Shown: positions 1-7,214 of the stretch, piece by piece
How positions within the stretch are numbered: the stretch's first letter is position 1
How the letters are laid out: each line of letters begins with the position of its first letter
Source of the DNA: Bacteroidales bacterium
GTDB taxonomy: Bacteria > Bacteroidota > Bacteroidia > Bacteroidales > Muribaculaceae
Direction: 5' to 3'
DNA: 22,485 nt
NCBI GenBank assembly: GCA_900769345.1
Contig: CAAGGJ010000097.1
Location: 1 to 22,485 of the forward strand
The notes under the pieces: model-generated
Database searches by the model: none
What the model was told of the DNA's origin: nothing
What the model saw: the letters and a program-made list of their open reading frames with translations, nothing else
Program-made: the position numbers and the translations under genes

Positions 1-147
1 CCTGAGTTCGCGCCACGAGAAGAGATACTCAACCTCACCGCCAGCGACATAGCTGCGATGACCCAACCCGAATTTAGTCGAATTTTTGCCCACAGTGCCA
101 TAAAACGCGCCAAACTCGACGGCTTAAAGCGTAATCTGAAGAGATAG
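1..147 (+). CDS. queG: Epoxyqueuosine reductase QueG, C-terminal fragment (5' end outside window)
   Basis: Reading frame 1 is open from the first base to a TAG at 145-147 and gives the last 48 residues of a protein. The tail runs FSRIFAHSAIKRAKLDGLKRN, close to the conserved end of QueG (an SAxxRAKxxGLxRN-like motif). QueG is the cobalamin- and iron-sulfur-dependent cytoplasmic enzyme that reduces epoxyqueuosine to queuosine at position 34 of certain tRNAs, the last step of queuosine synthesis. The catalytic and cluster-binding parts lie upstream of the window, so the call rests only on this C-terminal motif. No clear terminator follows; the next stretch is repeat-rich and gene-free. Confidence 0.75.
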   Translation, partial: PEFAPREEILNLTASDIAAMTQPEFSRIFAHSAIKRAKLDGLKRNLKR

Positions 148-267
148 GACGGGTCGAATGTTATCTTACACAGGTTGATGGTGTTGTCATTTCTTCCGAT
201 ATGCATATCTATCTGAGCCCCCTCCTTGATGATGGTTTTACCGGTTGAGGACTCTTTTCAAAAACAC

Positions 268-402
268 GGATTTGCACAATGGGGGTGTTTTTATCTCACA
301 CAGATTTAACAGATAAAACGGATTGATTAATTCAGCAGATGCGGCGGTTTTAATAAATACGGATTTGCACAAGAATTGGAGATTTGCACACGGATTTGCA
401 CA
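268..402 (+). repeat. Four copies of an 11-base [AG]GATTTGCACA motif
   Basis: Copies lie at 268-278, 361-371, 380-390 and 392-402, the first and last preceded by CAC or ACAC. The motif is a relative of the CACRGATTT repeats at 7058-7114 and 22342-22390. Spacing is irregular (93, 19 and 12 bases between starts), which rules out a CRISPR array. Confidence 0.8.
288..345 (+). repeat. Dispersed 58-base intergenic repeat, left copy
   Basis: This stretch matches 22428-22485 at 57 of 58 bases in the same orientation; the only difference is G at 320 versus A at 22460. It contains three phased 9-base units of the form ACRGATNNA (300-308, 309-317, 318-326), then a unique tail ending CAGCAGATGCGGC. Both copies are intergenic. 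Repeats built on CACAGATTTNACAGAT are, to my knowledge, common between genes in Bacteroidales genomes; their function is not established. Confidence 0.9.
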
Positions 403-450
403 TATGCTGCGGAGTTATTATGCGTGGTGGCGATTTTTTGGGGGTAGATG

Positions 451-482
451 TTGTGGATTGTGCGAAAATAATCGTAATTTGG
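451..482 (+). promoter_or_regulatory. Weak candidate promoter for the DUF4153 gene
   Basis: TAATTTGG at 475-482 resembles the Bacteroidetes -7 element TAnnTTTG but is one base off. A TTG at 451-453 sits 21 bases upstream, as the -33 element would. The start codon follows about 32 bases later. This is a partial match only. Confidence 0.35.
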
Positions 483-514
483 CGCTTATAAGAGATAAAT
501 AAACAGATGAAATT

Positions 515-2080
515 ATGAAACTAATCAATTTTGAAAAATTAGGTGTAGAATTGAAGTCGTTGGTATTGCGCTATTCAGTGGAATTGGTGGTGTGTGTGGC
601 GACATTTGTGTTTTGTAGGATTGGAGGTGAATTCGATTATACCATATGGCTGATGCCGATAGTTTTTGGAGTGGTTTTTGCCGCCAATAACATTATTACG
701 AGTAGCAAATATCGTTATATCTACTATGCTACGGCGTTGTTGATAATTCCGGCAGTGGTAGTGGATGCAAGAGAGTTTTTGGCCTCGTCGGCATACTGGT
801 TCTCGATTCTGTTGTCGGCAATAGTGATGTTACTCTCTAAGAAAGACCGGAGCGACAGTCGCATAGGCGAGAATTTCGCCAATATGGCGATGTCGGTGGT
901 GGTGGCAATGACGGTGTTTTTGCTGTTATGGGCTTTGATAGGGGCGATAGTGGCATCTACGATATATATATTTGGCATAGATGTGTCGGCGTGGTCGGTG
1001 ATAGAGCCTATGGTGCAGCTTGTGGGTTGTGTGGTGGCTCCTATGACATTTCTCTATTGTCAGGATGCAGAAGTCAGCGCGAAGGTTATACGCATGCGAT
1101 TCTTCGATATCCTTTTCAACTACATCATAAGCACAGCGCTGATAGTGTATACAGCCATACTGTATGTGTATATGATAAAGATAGTGCTGCAGTGGACGCT
1201 GCCGGTGGGCGGACTTGCTGCAATGATTACCACATTTTATATCGTGGCATTTGCGGGGTTGCTGCTCAACAAGGTTTTGCCCAATCGCTATTGCCACTGG
1301 TTCTATCGCTATTTCGGCTATATCTCGTTGCCGCTGTTGGTGCTGTTTTGGTCGGGGTTGAGCCATAGAATAATGCAATACTCGTTCACCGAGAGTCGCG
1401 TGTATATGGCGCTTGCCGGTGTGACTATGGTGATGGGCACCGTGGTGCTGATAGTGGCGCGCAGGAATCGTTTTGCCATCATCCTGAGCATAGCGGCTGT
1501 GTTGATAGCTGTGTTTACCTATATTCCAGGCATAACTGCGCGAAGCATAGGCATCGATTGCCAGCGCGAGCGTATGCTGGCATTAGCTCGTGAAATTGGT
1601 GCCTATGATGAGGATACTCAAAAAATACTTGGCATAAATCAATTGCCGGACGAAGACAATGAAAAATATCGAGAGATGTATGAGAGTTATCGCTACCTCG
1701 CCAACGAATATTCGTGGAACACTATGGAGAAAATGTATGGTGTGGTGAATGTAGATATTGTAGATAACAGTTCCGACAATTACCAATGGCTTAACAGAGC
1801 TTGCGAAGTGCATTTAGGCGACTATAATTGTATGCAGAATAGGTATGACTACACTGTAGATGTGGAAAATCAAGAAGTGGTGGTGAATGAGAAAACGAGC
1901 AAAGGAAAGGTGCTGCAGCAGCCGGTGAAAGCCGTTGAGGCAAATGAAAACGGTGAAGTCACCGACGAGCAGATGATAACATACAGTAATGAGCAATATT
2001 TGCTTGTGCTCGACTGCTTCCGAACCAAAAACGGCAAATTAGATGATGTGACATCGTGCATGATTTATAAAAAAGAGTGA
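515..2080 (+). CDS. DUF4153 family multi-pass membrane protein
   Basis: The 521-residue protein begins with a short basic/amphipathic stretch, then has about 10-11 hydrophobic segments between roughly residues 20 and 345. A charged, soluble C-terminal domain of about 170 residues follows (350-521). The middle segment with YVYMIKIVLQWTLPVGG, then FYRYFGYISLPLLVLFW and a conserved R-x-x-x-Y-x-F-T-E-x-R pattern near residues 285-295, is what I associate with the DUF4153 family of Bacteroidetes inner-membrane proteins. Their function is unknown. The gene stands alone: it is separated from queG by a repeat-rich gap and converges on glpK, with a hairpin terminator 42 bases after its stop. ATG 515 is chosen because the upstream ATG at 507 runs into a stop after three codons. 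The membrane call is firm; the family call is likely. Confidence 0.75.
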   Translation: MKLINFEKLGVELKSLVLRYSVELVVCVATFVFCRIGGEFDYTIWLMPIVFGVVFAANNIITSSKYRYIYYATALLIIPAVVVDAREFLASSAYWFSILLSAIVMLLSKKDRSDSRIGENFANMAMSVVVAMTVFLLLWALIGAIVASTIYIFGIDVSAWSVIEPMVQLVGCVVAPMTFLYCQDAEVSAKVIRMRFFDILFNYIISTALIVYTAILYVYMIKIVLQWTLPVGGLAAMITTFYIVAFAGLLLNKVLPNRYCHWFYRYFGYISLPLLVLFWSGLSHRIMQYSFTESRVYMALAGVTMVMGTVVLIVARRNRFAIILSIAAVLIAVFTYIPGITARSIGIDCQRERMLALAREIGAYDEDTQKILGINQLPDEDNEKYREMYESYRYLANEYSWNTMEKMYGVVNVDIVDNSSDNYQWLNRACEVHLGDYNCMQNRYDYTVDVENQEVVVNEKTSKGKVLQQPVKAVEANENGEVTDEQMITYSNEQYLLVLDCFRTKNGKLDDVTSCMIYKKE

Positions 2081-2121
2081 CATTCACGCCACTACGGTCG
2101 TGCCGAAACGGATATAATTAT

Positions 2122-2172
2122 GTCGCAGCCACGATAGATGATTTCTTGTTCGAGGCTGCGACTGATTTTTTT
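2122..2172 (+). terminator. Hairpin terminator between convergent DUF4153 and glpK genes
   Basis: A perfect 9-base stem, GTCGCAGCC at 2122-2130 with GGCTGCGAC at 2154-2162, is followed by a T-rich run at 2166-2172 on the + strand. It fits a rho-independent terminator for the DUF4153 gene. It also lies just beyond the glpK stop on the minus strand, but without a clean U-tract in that direction. Confidence 0.75.
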
Positions 2173-2175
2173 CTA

Positions 2176-3666
2176 TTATTTCAGTGGGGTGATGGTGCGC
2201 CGAATGGCATCGCGCCAGCCGGCGATGGCATTGGCGGCATCGGTTTGCTGCATCATAGGCTCAAAACTGCGGTCGGCTTCCCATTGGTCCTTAATTTCGT
2301 CGAGGCCCTTCCAGTAGCCTACAGCCAATCCGGCAAGGTAAGCGGCTCCGCGGGCTGTGGTCTCAGTCACCGTGGGTCGAACTACCTTCGACTGCAATAT
2401 GTCGCTCTGGAATTGCATCAGCAGATTGTTGCGCGAAGCGCCACCGTCCACCTTCAATTCCTTGATTTTCAAGCCCGAGTCTTTGCTCATGGCTTCGGCT
2501 ATGTCGTAGGTTTGGAATGCAATGCCTTCGAGGGCTGCGCGAGCTATATGAGCAGCTGTGGTGCCTCGGCTGATGCCGGTGATGGTGCCACGGGCGTCTT
2601 GGTCCCACCAAGGGGCGCCGAGACCTGTAAGAGCAGGCACGAAGTACACGCCGTGGGTGTCAGGCACGCTTGCTGCCAAGGCCTCGACTTCAGCCGACGA
2701 GTGAATCAAGTGCAGCCCGTCGCGAAGCCATTGCACCACCGAACCGCCCACGAATATTGAGCCTTCGAGAGCATAGTCGACCTTATCGCCTATCTTCCAG
2801 GCTATGGTGGTGAGCAAGTTGTTGGAGGAGAACACGGGGCGGTCGCCACAGTTCATAAGCATGAAGCAACCTGTGCCGTAGGTGTTTTTCATCATGCCCG
2901 GGCGAGTGCATTGCTGTCCGAAAAGGGCGGCCTGCTGGTCGCCGGCGATGCCGGCAATGGGCACGTGGTGGGCAAAGAAAGTGGTCTTGGTATGGCCATA
3001 AATTTCGCTCGACGAGCACACCCGCGGCATCAAAGAGCGCGGAATTTGGAACAGATTGAGCAACTCCTCGTCCCAGTCGAGGGAGTTGATATTGAAAAGC
3101 ATGGTGCGCGAAGCATTGCTCACATCGGTGATGTGCACTTCGCCGCGTGTGAGTTTCCACACCAGCCACGAGTCGATGGTGCCGAAGCGCAGTTTGCCCT
3201 GATTGGCACGTTCGCGGGCGCCCTCCACATTGTCGAGAATCCATTTTATCTTGGTGGCGCTGAAATAGGCATCGATTATCAGACCCGTCTTGTGGTGAAT
3301 GACCTCGGCTTTACCTTCGGCTTTGAGTCGATTACAGAGTTCGGCAGTGCGACGATCCTGCCACACTATGGCGTGGTAGATGGGTTCTCCGGTTTCAGCG
3401 TCCCACACTACGGTGGTCTCGCGCTGATTGGTGATGCCAATAGCGGCAATATTGAGTCCGGTGATGTTAAGCGAAGAGATAACTTCGGCTATCACCGATG
3501 CTTGCGAAGACCATATTTCGTTGGCATCATGCTCCACCAATCCCGGTTTGGGGAAATATTGGGTAAATTCGCGTTGCGCCGAGGCGAGCGGTTCGCCTTG
3601 ATGATTAAAAATGATGGCACGGCAACTGCTGGTGCCCTCGTCTAATGCAAGAATGTATTGTTCCAT
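2176..3666 (-). CDS. glpK: Glycerol kinase
   Basis: The 496-residue protein matches GlpK in length and along its whole sequence (E. coli GlpK is about 500 residues). Visible landmarks are the N-terminal ATP-binding ALDEGTSSCRAIIF, the substrate-site REF and PGLVEHDANEIW segments, IVWQDRRTAE near residue 100, and GIAGDQQAALFGQ, whose Asp is the expected catalytic base. A C-terminal phosphate-binding DGGASRNNLLMQFQ is also present. It phosphorylates glycerol to sn-glycerol 3-phosphate in the cytoplasm, feeding lipid synthesis or glycolysis. No glpF transporter or glpA/glpD dehydrogenase is adjacent; it is transcribed alone, divergently from the DUF2807 gene. A minus-strand -7 element with an overlapping inverted repeat lies about 60 bases upstream of the start. 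Confidence 0.97.
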   Translation of the reverse strand: MEQYILALDEGTSSCRAIIFNHQGEPLASAQREFTQYFPKPGLVEHDANEIWSSQASVIAEVISSLNITGLNIAAIGITNQRETTVVWDAETGEPIYHAIVWQDRRTAELCNRLKAEGKAEVIHHKTGLIIDAYFSATKIKWILDNVEGARERANQGKLRFGTIDSWLVWKLTRGEVHITDVSNASRTMLFNINSLDWDEELLNLFQIPRSLMPRVCSSSEIYGHTKTTFFAHHVPIAGIAGDQQAALFGQQCTRPGMMKNTYGTGCFMLMNCGDRPVFSSNNLLTTIAWKIGDKVDYALEGSIFVGGSVVQWLRDGLHLIHSSAEVEALAASVPDTHGVYFVPALTGLGAPWWDQDARGTITGISRGTTAAHIARAALEGIAFQTYDIAEAMSKDSGLKIKELKVDGGASRNNLLMQFQSDILQSKVVRPTVTETTARGAAYLAGLAVGYWKGLDEIKDQWEADRSFEPMMQQTDAANAIAGWRDAIRRTITPLK

Positions 3667-3722
3667 GCTGAGAGTGCTATGATTGCGGGTTTAGTTGTTA
3701 AGGAGAATTTGGTTTGCTCCTG

Positions 3723-3745
3723 CGCAAAATTAGTGATATTTTGCG
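3723..3745 (-). promoter_or_regulatory. glpK -7 element inside an inverted repeat (candidate operator)
   Basis: On the minus strand TAATTTTG (3732 down to 3725) matches the Bacteroidetes -7 element TAnnTTTG, about 60 bases ahead of the glpK start. It overlaps a perfect inverted repeat, CGCAAAAT at 3723-3730 and ATTTTGCG at 3738-3745, separated by seven bases. No TTTG was found at -33. The repeat could be a repressor or activator site; that is inference. Confidence 0.5.
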
Positions 3746-3878
3746 TAAGCCGCGGGCTAAAAATGCGCATTGAGCAAAAAATAGTGAAAAAAATTATCAT
3801 CAACTGCAACATTTTACCGAGTCAATGCGTCTAACTATTGAAAACAAAAGGAAAATAATTAAAATAAACAACAAAACA

Positions 3879-4790
3879 ATGAAGATAAAACAAATAACAT
3901 CAGTAATTGCCGCAATGGCAATAATATTTGGTTCGGCAGAAGCCAATGCACGAGTAACTATCAATGCTAAAGGTAAGGTGACCACGCGCACCGAGATGGT
4001 AAAAAACTTCGATTCGCTCATCAATAAGAGTGTGGGTAATATTACCTACGAAGAAGGAGAAAGTCCACGCGTGAAGATAGTGGGGCCGAACAATGTAGTG
4101 CCATATATCGAAGTTAAATGTACCGACGGCAAACTCGAGATAGGCCACAAGGACAATGCCAACATACGCATGAATGGCAAGCGCTTGGATATAATAGTGG
4201 TGGGCAAGAAGGTTAAGGATTTCGGTATTGAAGGCTCCGGAGATATCATAATTGCTCAAGGTCTAAGCGGCGATAAGTTTTTGTTAGGCGTAAGCGGCTC
4301 GGGCGATATAGAGATTAAGGGCGCATTGAAAGCTTCAGAAGTGAATATCGGCATAGCAGGGGCAGGCTCGGTGGAAATGAAGTTGGTGGAAGCCACCGAT
4401 GTGAAATGCGGCATCACAGGCGCAGGTGACATCGAGATAGAGCAAATGCGTGGCGAGACACTGATATGTGGTGTAACCGGCGCCGGCGATATAAAAGCAA
4501 AGGCCGATGTTAAGACCGTATCGGCAGGTGTAACCGGAGCAGGCACCGTGTCGCTAAAGGGCAAAGCCGATAAAGCTAAATTCGGTGTAAGCGGCTCGGG
4601 CGACGTTCAAGCCGAGAAAATGGAAGTGAGCGATGTCGAGGCAGGCGTAAGCGGTAGCGGTGATATTTTCTGCTACGCCACCCAGCGCTTGGCTGCCACA
4701 AGTACGGCTACAGGCAAAGTGGTTTACAGCGGCAATCCCACCAACATTAAGGCCGGGCCCAATGTAAAGCACAGAGCAAGAAATAAATAA
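3879..4790 (+). CDS. Secreted DUF2807 (GIN domain) beta-repeat protein
   Basis: I take ATG 3879 rather than the in-frame ATG 3825, because from 3879 the protein opens with a normal signal peptide (MKIKQITSVIAAMAIIFGSAEANA, cleavage after about residue 24). The mature part matches the DUF2807 'putative auto-transporter adhesin, head GIN domain' family. From about residue 110 to 265 it is built of eight roughly 20-residue units, each opening with G-[SA]-G-[DST]-[IV]. This is expected to form a right-handed beta-helix-like stack. It ends with the family's typical STATGKVVYSGNPTNIK segment. Such proteins are exported; their role is not established, and no beta-barrel autotransporter domain is present, so true autotransport is unlikely. 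The gene stands alone with a hairpin after it. I could not identify a convincing promoter. Total length is 303 residues. Confidence 0.85.
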   Translation: MKIKQITSVIAAMAIIFGSAEANARVTINAKGKVTTRTEMVKNFDSLINKSVGNITYEEGESPRVKIVGPNNVVPYIEVKCTDGKLEIGHKDNANIRMNGKRLDIIVVGKKVKDFGIEGSGDIIIAQGLSGDKFLLGVSGSGDIEIKGALKASEVNIGIAGAGSVEMKLVEATDVKCGITGAGDIEIEQMRGETLICGVTGAGDIKAKADVKTVSAGVTGAGTVSLKGKADKAKFGVSGSGDVQAEKMEVSDVEAGVSGSGDIFCYATQRLAATSTATGKVVYSGNPTNIKAGPNVKHRARNK

Positions 4791-4831
4791 AAAAACACAA
4801 GAATATAGGATAATAATTAGACACAACACAT

Positions 4832-4873
4832 CACCGCGGCGAGAGGAAATGACAACACCTTATCGCCGCGGTG
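4832..4873 (+). terminator. Hairpin after the DUF2807 gene
   Basis: CACCGCGGCGA at 4832-4842 pairs perfectly with TCGCCGCGGTG at 4863-4873 (11 base pairs, 20-base loop). The flanks can extend the stem further (ACAAC upstream with GTTGT downstream). The downstream stretch is only moderately T-rich (TTGTTTCTGTG), so it is a strong structure with an imperfect U-tract. Confidence 0.65.
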
Positions 4874-4984
4874 GGTTGTTTCTGTGTGGAGAATGAATTG
4901 AAATGGTTGGCTGTTGTCGGGTTTTTTACGATTAGTTTTGTGGTACTACCGGGCAATAATCGGCATAAAAGTGCGGTTATGTGC

Positions 4985-5015
4985 TTGCATATCGTTGGCT
5001 TTTTTCCTAACTTTG
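4985..5015 (+). promoter_or_regulatory. Bacteroidetes-type promoter for the GH97 gene
   Basis: TAACTTTG at 5008-5015 is a full match to the -7 consensus TAnnTTTG. TTG at 4985-4987 lies 20 bases upstream as a partial -33 element. The start codon is about 63 bases downstream. Confidence 0.65.
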
Positions 5016-5078
5016 CCATATCGGAGCTTTAGAATTAGACCGGAATTTACGAATTTATAATATAAGAATAGAACTGAT

Positions 5079-7028
5079 ATGGAAATCGTTAGAAAAACGT
5101 TGTCGATTCTGCTATGTGCGTGTGCAGTTATGGGCTTTCAGAATAACGCCTATGCGATGCAGCAAGCCAAAACGCAATTTCAGATTAAGCTGAACGACAG
5201 AAATCAATTGGTATTTGAAGTGAATTATGGCGGTAAGACCGTGATAAGCGAGTCGCCGCTGGGTTTGGTGGTGGATAATTGTGCTTTGGGCAGCCGAGTT
5301 AGTTCTCTCAAGAGCACTGCCGAAGGAGGCGATGGCGCTACTTATGTGGTAGAACAAGTCGATGGTAGAAAAATCTATGTCGACACCCGCTCGTTTGCCG
5401 ACGGCATAGCGTTTCGCTATCGCATCCCCACCTCGGGGGCGGTGTGCATCTACGATGAGATGACCACTTTCACCTTTCCGAGCGACACCAAGGTGTGGTA
5501 TGCCAGCGGACCATTTCAATATGGCTGGTTGCAGCAATATCAAGACCGCAAAACCGACGATATAAAAGGCGAACTGTTGGCACCTCCTGCCACATTCCGT
5601 TTGCCTTCGGGCATATATGCGGCTATCACCGAGGCCAACCTCTTCAATTATCACGGAGCTGTGCTGCTTGGCACTGCACCCAACCGTGTGAAGTTTGGCT
5701 ATGTAGAGAATAAGGGTCACATGGTGTCGGGCACAATTACCGGTATTCCCGATTCGAAATATTGGCACGAAGTGGTACGCAATGTGCCGTGGGTGGTAAG
5801 CCCAAAGCAAGGTGAGCAACAGGTGATTACGCCATGGCGAGTGCTAATGCTTGCCGATGACCTCAACGGACTTGTAAACAACGGCATTATGGCACAAGTG
5901 TGCGATAAGCCCGACCCCGAGCTGTTCCCGCAAGGAGCCGACACAGAGTGGATTAAGCCAGGCAGAGCATCGTTCACATGGCTTGTGGAAGGTCCCGACC
6001 GTCTCAGTGTGGCCAATCACAAACGATATGTAGACGGATGCTCCGAACTTGGTATCGAGTCGGTGGTGGTTGACGACGGTTGGGAACTGTGGCAACAAAC
6101 CGAAAAAGACGCCAACGGACGCAACAAGTGGGAAATGATGAAGGAACTTGTGGATTATGCTCGCGAAAAGAATGTGAATATATGGGTGTGGCGTCCATCG
6201 TCGGTGCGTTTTGGCAATAAGACCGATATAGGATTGGTTGATCCCGATGAACGCGCCAATTTTATGAAAAAATGCGCCGAAGTGGGCGTAAAGGGTCTGA
6301 AAATCGACTTCTTCCACACCGAAAACCTATTTACCGTCAATCTGATGGAAGATATTCTCAAAGCAGCCGCCAAGGAAAAGTTGATGGTGATATTCCATGG
6401 TGTTAACAAGCCCACCGGCGACTCGTATACCTATCCCAACCTCTTGGCAAAGGAAGCTGTGCGAGGTCTTGAGTGCGTGGGAGGGGAGAATAGTTGGGCA
6501 CCTGGTCCGCCATGGCCTTATCACGACACAGTGTTGCCATTCACTCGCTGGTTGGTGGGTGCTGCCGACTATACACCGCTCAACTTCCGCGGTTTCTGCC
6601 ACCCCTCAGTGACTTTTGCACATCAACTTTCTTCGATATATATGTTCACCTCGCCGATGCTGATTTTCTCAGCCGATATGGAAGACATGCTCACCTCGCC
6701 GGGACGGTCATTCATCGAGAGTGTGCCTGTGACGTGGGACGAAACCGTGGTGTTGCCGCAAAGCGAGATAGGCGAGTTGGCAGCTTTGGCGCGTCGCAAG
6801 GGCGATGTGTGGTATCTTACCGTGCTTAATGGCGAACAGGCTCGAAAGTTTGATGCAAAACTCGATTTCTTGCCCAAGGGAAAATACAATATGGATATAG
6901 CCTCCGACACTCCGGGAAATCGCCGCCTCATACAAGTGGCGAAGCGCAAAGTGCGAAGCGGAGCGCGCCTGCAGGAAGACTTGATGTCGGGTGGCGGATT
7001 TGTGGCACGCATAACGAAGGTGAAATAA
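5079..7028 (+). CDS. Secreted GH97 glycoside hydrolase, retaining type (likely alpha-galactosidase-like)
   Basis: The 649-residue protein has a signal peptide (residues 1 to about 26), the N-terminal beta-sandwich of GH97 (about 30-290), a TIM barrel (about 295-560) and a C-terminal beta domain. GH97 splits into inverting enzymes with glutamate bases (SusB) and retaining enzymes with an aspartate nucleophile. Here KIDFFHTE puts Asp410 at the nucleophile position. Glu465 in AVRGLECVGGE sits 55 residues later, the same spacing as the Asp415/Glu470 pair reported for the retaining Bacteroides thetaiotaomicron alpha-galactosidase BtGH97b. I therefore infer retaining hydrolysis of alpha-galactosides, or a related alpha-glycoside, in the periplasm. 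The gene has its own promoter and terminator and no SusC/SusD neighbours. Substrate is inferred; the family is clear. Confidence 0.92.
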   Translation: MEIVRKTLSILLCACAVMGFQNNAYAMQQAKTQFQIKLNDRNQLVFEVNYGGKTVISESPLGLVVDNCALGSRVSSLKSTAEGGDGATYVVEQVDGRKIYVDTRSFADGIAFRYRIPTSGAVCIYDEMTTFTFPSDTKVWYASGPFQYGWLQQYQDRKTDDIKGELLAPPATFRLPSGIYAAITEANLFNYHGAVLLGTAPNRVKFGYVENKGHMVSGTITGIPDSKYWHEVVRNVPWVVSPKQGEQQVITPWRVLMLADDLNGLVNNGIMAQVCDKPDPELFPQGADTEWIKPGRASFTWLVEGPDRLSVANHKRYVDGCSELGIESVVVDDGWELWQQTEKDANGRNKWEMMKELVDYAREKNVNIWVWRPSSVRFGNKTDIGLVDPDERANFMKKCAEVGVKGLKIDFFHTENLFTVNLMEDILKAAAKEKLMVIFHGVNKPTGDSYTYPNLLAKEAVRGLECVGGENSWAPGPPWPYHDTVLPFTRWLVGAADYTPLNFRGFCHPSVTFAHQLSSIYMFTSPMLIFSADMEDMLTSPGRSFIESVPVTWDETVVLPQSEIGELAALARRKGDVWYLTVLNGEQARKFDAKLDFLPKGKYNMDIASDTPGNRRLIQVAKRKVRSGARLQEDLMSGGGFVARITKVK

Positions 7029-7057
7029 CCTCTGTTTTGGAGAGATAATGATTTTAA

Positions 7058-7114
7058 CACGGATTATCACGGAGTTTTTTGTGGTAATCTGTGTTTTTTT
7101 TGTGTAAATCCGTG
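7058..7114 (+). terminator. Inverted CACGGATT repeat forming a hairpin after the GH97 gene
   Basis: CACGGATTATCAC at 7058-7070 pairs with GTGTAAATCCGTG at 7102-7114 (11 of 13 positions). A second GTGGTAATCTGTG arm (7081-7093) could compete for the same partner. A T-rich stretch (7116-7120) and later T-runs follow. The arms are members of the dispersed CACRGATTT repeat family, so the repeat may double as terminator. The fold is imperfect. Confidence 0.5.
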
Positions 7115-7137
7115 CTTTTTGAAAAATACAGAATTTT

Positions 7138-7167
7138 TTTGAGGGGGGTAAATTTTTTGTATATTTG
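7138..7167 (+). promoter_or_regulatory. Bacteroidetes-type promoter for the plug-domain gene
   Basis: TATATTTG at 7160-7167 fits TAnnTTTG exactly. TTTG at 7138-7141 lies 18 bases upstream, slightly closer than the usual 19-21. The start codon follows after 47 bases. Confidence 0.65.
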
Positions 7168-7214
7168 TAATTAATTTGAAACGTCTAAATATCTAATAAA
7201 CTAATAACCGCATT

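Larger units (their letters stand above)
148..514. other. Gene-free, repeat-rich intergenic region
   Basis: No credible reading frame lies in these 367 bases between queG and the DUF4153 gene. The stretch holds four copies of an [AG]GATTTGCACA motif (268-278, 361-371, 380-390, 392-402) and one copy of a 58-base element that recurs at the right end of the window. The last 70 bases carry a weak promoter-like pair for the downstream gene. I see no tRNA or small-RNA fold I would defend. Confidence 0.7.

Noticed and set aside
268..402. Possible CRISPR array from repeated GGATTTGCACA
   Set aside because: Repeats are only 11 bases, spacing is irregular (12 to 93 bases), and no cas genes are present.
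3825..3878. An 18-codon upstream extension of the DUF2807 protein from ATG 3825
   Set aside because: The extra residues (MRLTIENKRKIIKINNKT) would bury the signal peptide. ATG 3879 gives a normal exported protein.
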